Source: Magnetococcus sp. PR-3
GTDB taxonomy: Bacteria; Pseudomonadota; Magnetococcia; Magnetococcales; Magnetococcaceae
Length of the DNA stretch: 64,000 nt
Reading direction: 5' to 3'
Assembly (NCBI RefSeq): GCF_036689865.1
Contig: NZ_JBAHUQ010000025.1
Coordinates: forward strand, 1 to 64,000
Positions 54,903 through 62,104 of this stretch are shown here, one piece after another. Position 1 is the first letter of the stretch. Each line of letters starts with the position of its first letter. A model generated the notes under the pieces. The model searched no databases, was not told where the DNA came from, and saw only the letters and a list, made by a program, of their open reading frames with translations. Position numbers and translations under genes: made by a program.

Positions 54903-55058
54903 GATGCGAACCTTTTGCATCGGGAGACACCAACATGGTGCATCCTGGGGAATGCCATTGTTTTCAACCTGTCGAGCTTTGCCACACTCAACGGCTGAAA
55001 ATCCTTAACACAGATAACCAACATGCTCTGCCAAACAGACGGACACCTGTGTAATGGG
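54903..55058. other. Gap between small ORF and giant gene
   Basis: About 155 bases with no T-tailed hairpin, so read-through from the small gene into the giant gene is expected. No obvious promoter is seen. Confidence 0.4.
54911..54916 (-). promoter_or_regulatory. Shine-Dalgarno deciding the giant gene's start
   Basis: AAAAGG lies 8 bases before the ATG at 54902. The in-frame ATG at 54920, six codons earlier, has no ribosome-binding site. Confidence 0.5.
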
Positions 55059-55364
55059 TCACTTTTCGCCGGGAGACGTTACAACATCTGGTGCTTCCGG
55101 TACCGCAGGGGTAAGCACAGCGCCACCATCCTGATCACGACGCTTCAGCACACCTGCGTCGACCAGCTTATCCACCATATTTTCCATGGCCGCTAAAGAG
55201 ACTAAAAAACCACGTAGCGACATAACGGCCTGCTGCTGAACCACAGGTGTGGGGTTTCCATTTTCATCTTTTTCCGATAGATCCAAGCCCATGAGATTCA
55301 TACGAATCATGCCCAGATGAAAACCAATTTCCCCGATACCTTCGATGTACATTTCGTCTTTCAT
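55059..55364 (-). CDS. Small unknown protein at the head of the giant-protein operon
   Basis: I do not recognise this 101-residue protein. It has no signal peptide or membrane helix. The first about 75 residues look helical, with amphipathic stretches (IGEIGFHLGMIRMNLMGLDL and AVMSLRGFLVSLAAMENMVD) and a short charged loop between. The tail is Pro/Val-rich and disordered. The start is well supported: AGGTGG lies 7 bases before the ATG. Being the first gene in front of a giant secreted protein, it could be a substrate-specific chaperone or a regulator, but nothing in the sequence proves this. Confidence 0.7.
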   Translation of the reverse strand: MKDEMYIEGIGEIGFHLGMIRMNLMGLDLSEKDENGNPTPVVQQQAVMSLRGFLVSLAAMENMVDKLVDAGVLKRRDQDGGAVLTPAVPEAPDVVTSPGEK

Positions 55365-56198
55365 GTGCGCGCCACCTAACTATAAGAAAATAACAACCCA
55401 AACCTATCCAACGATTGAGCCACTTTAACGACAACCTACTTTTAAAAATCGGCCACTTTTCATCATATCAGAACAACCGTGTAATCACACGGAAATGAAA
55501 ATGCAGTTTATCATTCGTAAGATTTTGTAAAATCAAGATTTTAAAACCTTGAACAGCCCGCTAAACAACTAAGTTTTTAGCGGTCTATTATAAAACAACA
55601 GATCATCACAACGACCCTGGCTATAAATTTTAATATTTACCTCTATTTCATCACCTTGCAAAGAATATGCACGCTTAAGAACCCAGGCCTAAACACCATT
55701 AACCCCATGAACAGACACAACCCGAAGTCTTACCGGTTTTACGAAGCTTGATGAATAGCTTTTTCAACCCATCTTTTAGTATATAGAACATCGTCAAGAT
55801 TATTGTGCCAAACGCGTGTCAATTCGCTTTTTTTATAGTAGGTTAGGCAACATATGCTTACAAAAGGCATCTAATATATAACCAATATTATTTATCTGCT
55901 CTATTTCTGCTATTTATTTTATTATCAGGCCCATCTATAAACTGTTATTTTTTAAGAGAGGGGAATTTTACTTTTTTCTGTTCCTGCAATATCTATAGAC
56001 ATAACAACCAGACAAAACCCACCTAAACACTCGACAACCACTTATTATTAATGAGTTTTCAATTTATAGCCTTAGCCTTCACCATAATTTAGTGCAAATT
56101 TACACTGGAAAAACATTTACAATGCGGCCATCTATCCCATAAATAAGGTGATGTCATTCAGCTGCCTTATGGCTATTTAGTACCGGAGAGTCTGCTTC
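55365..56198. promoter_or_regulatory. AT-rich divergent intergenic region
   Basis: An 834-base gap, visibly AT-rich compared with the genes, separates the giant-protein operon (leftward) from the two-component system (rightward). I see no gene in it. It contains two clean inverted repeats: CCGTGT / ACACGG (55477-55492, 4-base spacer), and CCGCTAAA / TTTAGCGG (55558-55565 and 55576-55583). The first lies about 115 bases upstream of the small gene and could be an operator. The promoters of both transcripts must be here, but I cannot pick a convincing -35/-10 pair. GGAGAG at 56185-56190 is the ribosome-binding site of the regulator gene. Confidence 0.5.
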
Positions 56199-56909
56199 AT
56201 GAAAACCAAACTCCTACTGGTAGAAGATGAACCTGTGGCACGCAATCGACTTTTAAGTCATTTGCAAGATAAGCCGTATGAAATAGAAGTGGCAGATACT
56301 TTAGAGGGTGCCTTTGACCTTTACCGGTACTTCAATCCAGAACTGGTTTTATTGGACCTTAAATTACCAGATGGTTCAGGCTTCTCTTTTGCCAAACAGG
56401 TACAAAAGCAGTTGGACGTCGGTTTGATCATCATCACCAGCCTCAACAGCCAGTCTGATGTATTACGTGGCCTGAAACTAGGGGCAGATCACTACCTGAC
56501 CAAGCCTGTAGATTTACAAGCCCTCTGCCTAATGCTTGATAAACTACGGCAAAGAGTGCACGCCTACCGTGCCCACCAAGCGATACGCCCAAACCGTTTG
56601 TTTTTCTCTGGCTGGGTTTTTGATCTCACAGGAGCCAAACTGACCTCCCCCCAAGGAGACCCCTGCCCCATCACCCAAAAAGAGGTTGAAATTTTAAAGG
56701 TTTTTACTGAACATCCACACATTTGCCTCTCTCGGGAACGACTTCTTATTCTAACGGGGCGCGGTGATCAGGATGTTCTGGATCGCTCCATAGACTCTAT
56801 CATCACCCGCCTGCGCCGAAAAATAGAACCGAATCCAGACCAGCCCTCCCTCATTACAACCATAAGGGGAAGTGGATTTATGTTTTGTGCAGACGTAACC
56901 TCATCGTGA
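56199..56909 (+). CDS. OmpR/PhoB-type response regulator
   Basis: Transcription regulator of 236 residues with an N-terminal receiver. The acidic pair is Asp10/Glu11, the phospho-acceptor is Asp53 in LVLLDLKLPDG, and the conserved Lys is in LTKPVD. A C-terminal winged-helix DNA-binding domain (about 135-232) includes PITQKEVEILKVF, the recognition-helix region DRSIDSIITRLRRKI and the closing wing TIRGSGFMF. The start has GGAGAG 8 bases upstream. The downstream kinase gene overlaps its stop codon in a GTGA arrangement, so the two form one unit. It is divergent from the secretion operon and is the nearest candidate regulator for it (inference). Confidence 0.94.
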   Translation: MKTKLLLVEDEPVARNRLLSHLQDKPYEIEVADTLEGAFDLYRYFNPELVLLDLKLPDGSGFSFAKQVQKQLDVGLIIITSLNSQSDVLRGLKLGADHYLTKPVDLQALCLMLDKLRQRVHAYRAHQAIRPNRLFFSGWVFDLTGAKLTSPQGDPCPITQKEVEILKVFTEHPHICLSRERLLILTGRGDQDVLDRSIDSIITRLRRKIEPNPDQPSLITTIRGSGFMFCADVTSS

Positions 56910-59900
56910 CTCACCGTTTACATAAGGCCCTATGGATCATACTGCTACCGTGGCTAAGCTCTTTTTACCCACACCACAGCCTGGCAGATGGCTTGGTGAT
57001 TGAGCCCAAGTTTAACCACATAAGAAGTGAGCATGGGCTCTCCAACAATGAGATCACAGATATTGTTCAGGACACCAAAGGGTTTCTATGGTTTGGTACC
57101 TTAAACGGCTTAAATCGTTATGATGGCCATACGTTCCGAACCTACAGTCACCAGCCAGATAACATCAACACGCTAGCAGGTAACTATATATGGAGCATGA
57201 CCTCCTCAAAAACTGGCCATTTATGGATTGGCTACTGGGGGCATGGCGTCTCACGGTTTGATCCATCAACAGAAACGTTTGTACATCTACAACATAATCC
57301 TGAAGACCCAACCAGCATCAGCCATAACAATATTTGGCATATTATGGAAGATCGCCATGGTGGAATTTGGATTGCGACCGATCAGGGCATCAACCACATT
57401 GCCCCATTAACCTTACAGGTGACGCGCTACCTTGCCGATCCAACCAATCCCCATAGTATAAGCAATAAACCGGCTATGCATCTGCTTGAGGATCAGCAAG
57501 GCATGATCTGGGTGGCCTTTATTGAGGGTGGTGTGAACCGGCTAGACCCCAAAACAGGGCGAGCTCTACACTTTCGACATGATGCTAACGATCCAACATC
57601 CCTGCAAAATAATATTGTTACCAGCCTCTACAACCACTCAGATGAGAGCCTACTGGTCTCAACACTCTCTGGGATGGATGCCATTCACTTAAAAACCCTA
57701 AAATTAAGACATATCACCACAGAGCAACGCGCCAACTATCGGGGTTCCTTCCTGGATCCAGGCAGTGAAATATCCCCCGGAAAACTATGGATGGGCGGTA
57801 ATGCTGGCTTAGATATTCTGGATATTGAGCAGGGCCAACGTCGGACCATTAAGGCTGATCCTGATCGACCCAGCGGTGTCAGTGCCAGTGTGTTATGGAA
57901 AGTGTTTAAAGATCGGGATGGTGGTGTCTGGTTGGCTACGGAAAATGGCGTTGATCACTACCAACCTAACCGCCTGAGCTTCCGTCATTTTTTTCATAAT
58001 CCTTATCAGATCGACAGTTTAAATAGCAACTTGATCTATGCCCTGCATCAAGATCATCAAGGCAATATCTGGGTAGGTTCAGAAAAAGGATTACAACGAT
58101 TTGACTTACAAACAGGTAAGGCTCTGGACTACCCTCTGAATTGGAACCTAGAGCAACCCAACCACGCCATTCAGATTACCCATATCACTTCAGATAGCAC
58201 CGGCAACCTGTGGGTTGCCTCCCAAGCGGGTCTACAAAAAATTCCAGCTGATCATCAACCCCCCATTCACTATTGGGATGGTGCCAAGTCGCCCTACAGA
58301 AAGCTGGCGGATAACTTTATACAAGCCCTGGCTGTTGGTGATGATGGTACGGTTTGGCTGGGTAGTAAAGCAGGCGGGCTCACACGCATTGATGGCCATA
58401 GTGGGCATGCTACAACCATTCGAGAACATGGCACGTTAGGTACCTCCTTTGATTGGTTGAATGATCTTATGATCGACAAAAATGGTATTTTATGGGCCGC
58501 CACTGAAAATGGGGTTAATCGCTATAATCCAACGACCAATCAAATTACCCGTTTTTTACACAACCCCAAAGACCCAACATCCATCAGCAGCCATTTAATC
58601 CGAACAATATTTGAAGATCAGCAGGGTCGGTTTTGGCTGGCAACCAACCAAGGGTTAGATCTGTTTGACCCCAAACAGGGGCGTATACGCAACATTGCCC
58701 AATCTGACGGGATACCAAGTAACCTTATTCAATCTATACAGCAGGATAGTACAGGAAAACTCTGGCTTGGCACCGACCAGGGGTTAGCCAGCTATCATCC
58801 TCAAACAGGGGAGATACGCCGCTATGATGAGAGCCAGGGCGTTCAGGGGTTACAGTTCTACAGACACGCTGCACTCAGCTTAAATGATGGAACGTTATTA
58901 ATGGGGGGTGGCAATGGTTTTAACCATTTTTTGCCCCACAAACAACCACGCTCTCAAGCACAACCCCATGTGGTTTTAACCGACTTTAAACTCTTTAATC
59001 AAGCTGTGGAGATTGGACCTGGGCATCCTCTTGGCCGGTCAATTACCTATACCGACGCTGTAACGCTCAACCCTGAACAGAGCACCTTTTCTTTCACCTT
59101 TTCAGCGTTGGATTACACCGCTCCACAAAAGATTCGTTATGCCTACACGTTAGAAGGCTTAGATAAGCAATGGGTTGAAACAGATGCCAAAAATCGGCAG
59201 GCAACCTATACCCATCTTGACCCAGGTTCCTACCAGTTTCGTGTAAAAGCCACCAATGTTGATGGGGTTTGGAGCCCTTATGAAGTTAATTTAGGAATTA
59301 CAATCCTTCCCCCCTGGTGGCAAACAAAACTCTTTTTAAGCATAATGGTACTGACGTTTTTGCTGCTTCTATTTGGCATCTACCAACTACGGATGCAAAC
59401 CATCCGTCAACGGCATCAACTTCTCGAGGAGCAGGTTGCACAACGCACCATTGAGCTCAAAAAACGTGAACATGACCTACGACAGGCCCATGATACCGCC
59501 CAACGGGCAAACCGAGCTAAAACCGATTTTTTAGCCATGGTCACCCATGAGATCCGCAGCCCATTGAATGGTATTTTGGGTATGATACAGCTGCTCAAGA
59601 CCCAACCCCATGCTAAAGTCACACAAGAAAAACATGAAATTATAGAAGATTCCGCAGAAACACTCACAACACTGGTCGATGATATCCTCAATTTTTCTGC
59701 ACTAGAAATGGGACGCCCACAGTTACAAAACAAGCCATTTTCCCCCTTACGGGTCATTAAGGGTGTGACCAATAGTTTTGAGGTAAGCATTCGTGAAAAA
59801 GGGCTACAACTCCACACGGAAATTCATCTGCACCCTGGGGAAGAGTTGGTAGGAGATGCAAACCGGTTGCGGCAGATCCTATTTAATCTACTGAACAATG

Positions 59901-61012
59901 CCATTAAGTTTACACACAAGGGGCATATTCATGTTCGGGCCAACTTGGATAATGACCATCAGCGGTCCCTTCTCAAAATTGAGGTTGAAGATAGTGGTAT
60001 CGGTATTGAACCTCATCAAATAGAGAGCATTTTTACCCTTTTTCATCAGGCCGATCCCTCATCGCGCCGTCGACAAGAAGGTATGGGGCTAGGCTTGGCC
60101 ATTACCCAACGCATTGTACAAGCACTGGATGGCGTTATTTCCGTGGAAAGTCAGGTTAATATCGGCAGCTGTTTTTACGTCCACCTGCCCTACCTACGCG
60201 GCCAATCCATTCAACAAGACTTCCGGCATAAACCATCCGAACATAAGCAAACTTTAGAGATTTTGGTGGTAGAGGATTTAGCCATCAATCGAGAGGTATT
60301 GGCGGGTATGCTCAAAAGCCATAACCATGAAGTCACACTGGCACATGATGGCACCCAAGCTTTACAGTTATTAAAAACCAAACTGTATGATCTAATTTTT
60401 TTAGATATTCGTATGCCAGATATGGATGGATTTGAGGTTTTGGCTAAGCTACGCCAACAAGCGGACACAACGTTAGCCCAAGTTGCTGTTTATGCCTACA
60501 CCGCCAACCAAACGGACCCTGATGGATGCCAAGACTATTTACAGGCAGGATTTAACGGCGTATTGGCCAAACCCGTTCGTGACACAGCATTAACAGAAAT
60601 CTTAAATGATTTTGGCAATCCCTTAGGTGACCTTCCAGCAACGTTACCCGTACAAAACCTGTCTGATCATACGATTTTGGATATCCCCTTTATTGAGCAA
60701 GATCGTGCGCTGTTAGGCACGACCAAACTGCAAGAGCTGACACAACTTTTTGAACAAAATGCACAGCAGATTTTTTCTCACATCGCCCAGGATATTGAAG
60801 AAGCAGATACGCATAGTCTAAGACAACGCTGTCACGATCTGGCCAGTGGAGCACTTAATATCGGGCTCCACAGCTTAGGGCAACAAGCTAAAAGCGTGGA
60901 AAATGAACTCTTAGAAAAAGGGTGGGATGGTGATGTTAAAAAATTTGAGTCCCTGACATCCCTTTACCACACCTCAATACATAGCCTTAAGGCACACCTT
61001 AAACACCCCTAA
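56906..61012 (+). CDS. Hybrid two-component kinase with Reg_prop beta-propeller, Y_Y_Y, receiver and Hpt
   Basis: Large sensor of about 1,368 residues. A signal peptide (ending HSLA) leads into about 14 Reg_prop propeller blades (to about 640) with recurring G-x-L-W-x-G-T and G-x-x-R/Y-x-P motifs. The Y_Y_Y domain follows (about 705-795, YAYTLEGLDKQWVE ... YQFRVKATN). One membrane helix (about 803-825) is followed by HisKA with His881 in VTHEIRSPLN. The HATPase (NLLNNAIKFT, DSGIGIEP, GMGLGLAIT) leads to a receiver with Asp1167 in LIFLDIRMPD. A C-terminal Hpt domain has His1310 in RCHDLASGA. This gives a full phosphorelay ending in an Hpt that can pass phosphate to the upstream regulator. Related propeller kinases often sense polysaccharide fragments, so a surface-carbohydrate cue is possible. 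The GTG at 56906 overlaps the regulator stop; a TTG at 56885 is the alternative. Confidence 0.93.
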   Translation: MTHRLHKALWIILLPWLSSFYPHHSLADGLVIEPKFNHIRSEHGLSNNEITDIVQDTKGFLWFGTLNGLNRYDGHTFRTYSHQPDNINTLAGNYIWSMTSSKTGHLWIGYWGHGVSRFDPSTETFVHLQHNPEDPTSISHNNIWHIMEDRHGGIWIATDQGINHIAPLTLQVTRYLADPTNPHSISNKPAMHLLEDQQGMIWVAFIEGGVNRLDPKTGRALHFRHDANDPTSLQNNIVTSLYNHSDESLLVSTLSGMDAIHLKTLKLRHITTEQRANYRGSFLDPGSEISPGKLWMGGNAGLDILDIEQGQRRTIKADPDRPSGVSASVLWKVFKDRDGGVWLATENGVDHYQPNRLSFRHFFHNPYQIDSLNSNLIYALHQDHQGNIWVGSEKGLQRFDLQTGKALDYPLNWNLEQPNHAIQITHITSDSTGNLWVASQAGLQKIPADHQPPIHYWDGAKSPYRKLADNFIQALAVGDDGTVWLGSKAGGLTRIDGHSGHATTIREHGTLGTSFDWLNDLMIDKNGILWAATENGVNRYNPTTNQITRFLHNPKDPTSISSHLIRTIFEDQQGRFWLATNQGLDLFDPKQGRIRNIAQSDGIPSNLIQSIQQDSTGKLWLGTDQGLASYHPQTGEIRRYDESQGVQGLQFYRHAALSLNDGTLLMGGGNGFNHFLPHKQPRSQAQPHVVLTDFKLFNQAVEIGPGHPLGRSITYTDAVTLNPEQSTFSFTFSALDYTAPQKIRYAYTLEGLDKQWVETDAKNRQATYTHLDPGSYQFRVKATNVDGVWSPYEVNLGITILPPWWQTKLFLSIMVLTFLLLLFGIYQLRMQTIRQRHQLLEEQVAQRTIELKKREHDLRQAHDTAQRANRAKTDFLAMVTHEIRSPLNGILGMIQLLKTQPHAKVTQEKHEIIEDSAETLTTLVDDILNFSALEMGRPQLQNKPFSPLRVIKGVTNSFEVSIREKGLQLHTEIHLHPGEELVGDANRLRQILFNLLNNAIKFTHKGHIHVRANLDNDHQRSLLKIEVEDSGIGIEPHQIESIFTLFHQADPSSRRRQEGMGLGLAITQRIVQALDGVISVESQVNIGSCFYVHLPYLRGQSIQQDFRHKPSEHKQTLEILVVEDLAINREVLAGMLKSHNHEVTLAHDGTQALQLLKTKLYDLIFLDIRMPDMDGFEVLAKLRQQADTTLAQVAVYAYTANQTDPDGCQDYLQAGFNGVLAKPVRDTALTEILNDFGNPLGDLPATLPVQNLSDHTILDIPFIEQDRALLGTTKLQELTQLFEQNAQQIFSHIAQDIEEADTHSLRQRCHDLASGALNIGLHSLGQQAKSVENELLEKGWDGDVKKFESLTSLYHTSIHSLKAHLKHP

Positions 61013-61075
61013 GTGGTTCTTGTTATGCAAGGATAGAGGTATTAGCAAGAACTCCTCATGCCCAACAATCAGGAT

Positions 61076-61105
61076 AACTGTGTAGCTTGCTTACGCCACA
61101 CAGTT
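61076..61105 (-). terminator. Hairpin spanning the stop codon of the GHKL-like gene
   Basis: Inverted repeat AACTGTGT / ACACAGTT with a 14-base loop, enclosing the TAA at 61091-61093. No T-run follows, so termination is uncertain. It lies between two convergent genes. Confidence 0.35.
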
Positions 61106-61633
61106 TCTCCCAAACAGACGGTCACTCAAACCTTCTGTAGAAGAGATAATCTCAGACAGACATTTCATGTTTTTTTTTTCTAATGTCATCCAAAAACAAA
61201 AACTGCTCTCCCCATCGCATTCAAATGAGAGGGCGCCATGAAGATCCTCTTCAATGGTTTTTTTAACTTCTATCAACCTGTTATCGTCTTTGCCAAACTC
61301 TGATGTAAAAGGGTTATCACAAGTTTTATCGACAGGATAGCTGCCTGCTGGCTGACGTGATTCAACCCATAGCATCATCTTTTGGCCAAGATCCCGACAC
61401 CCAATCACAATAAGAGAAGTGTTGCCCACACTCTCGCGAACTAAACGGGTTAGCCCAACCACTACTTTTTCCAGTAGCATGCCATTGGTATACAGATAAA
61501 TATCATCTGAAGTGGGGTCCAACTGTACATGGATAGATGCAACCGGACTGGAATTATTATGGTTGCTACGCACGACATCCCTTAATAGTTGCAACGCATT
61601 AAAAGGCGTCTCAAAATAGGTTAACTGCCTCAT
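61091..61633 (-). CDS. Small protein with degenerate GHKL/HATPase-like fold (tentative)
   Basis: A 180-residue soluble protein. The central part (MLLEKVVVGLTRLVRES ... TSLIVIGCRDLGQKMMLWVE) and the end (DLHGALSFECDGESSFCFWM then TLE) follow the order of secondary structures in the histidine-kinase ATPase domain: an N-box-like helix, a beta pair, and a final HG-x-L ... S-F-x-F-x-(L/M)-x-L. The Asn of the N-box and the DxGxG box are missing, so ATP binding is unlikely or altered. There is no His phospho-acceptor. AGAGGA lies 8 bases before the ATG. It sits convergently beside the hybrid kinase and could modulate it or another kinase, but this is a guess. Confidence 0.6.
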   Translation of the reverse strand: MRQLTYFETPFNALQLLRDVVRSNHNNSSPVASIHVQLDPTSDDIYLYTNGMLLEKVVVGLTRLVRESVGNTSLIVIGCRDLGQKMMLWVESRQPAGSYPVDKTCDNPFTSEFGKDDNRLIEVKKTIEEDLHGALSFECDGESSFCFWMTLEKKNMKCLSEIISSTEGLSDRLFGRNCVA

Positions 61634-62104
61634 GGTGCACGTCCTCTGTAAAATACCAGCCCCAGAATGGTGAGATCTATAACCATCTGAGTATAAAAAT
61701 CTAGTTGAAGGTCAACATATTGATGTTGACGCCACATGGTATCGCAGAAGTTACAAGTCGTGAAGATAGGGAGATTGCCTAGGTAAAATTACCTGTTGCA
61801 TTCGGTATTGAACGAGTCGTGCCCATAAGAAGAATAATCAGTGAAGAGAGAGCAGAGCTAAGTGATTATTCACAATATCGTATATTTTTTCAAGTAGATC
61901 TCTTGCCAAGGTTAGCATAAAAAAACTATCATACATCAATAAACTTAATCTAAACTACCTAGGTAAAAATCCTTAACCTGCGCATATTCATACGGACAAG
62001 TGTTATGGGGTCTTTATAGACTTTACCTAACCATTAGGGTTGTTAACATAGCTGAATTTTTAATTCCACAACAGACCATTATATACTGCACCAGGAGCTT
62101 CAAT
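61634..62104. promoter_or_regulatory. Divergent intergenic region with a repeated CCTAGGTAAAA element
   Basis: No gene is seen in these 471 bases. The 11-mer CCTAGGTAAAA occurs twice in the same direction (61779-61789 and 61959-61969), 180 bases apart. The second copy begins inside the palindrome ACCTAGGT. The region must carry the promoters of both the GHKL-like gene (leftward) and the 7TM kinase (rightward). Confidence 0.4.
62093..62097 (+). promoter_or_regulatory. Shine-Dalgarno deciding a GTG start
   Basis: AGGAG lies 7 bases before the GTG at 62105. An ATG two bases earlier (62103) is out of frame and stops after ten codons, so GTG is the true start of the kinase. Confidence 0.75.
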
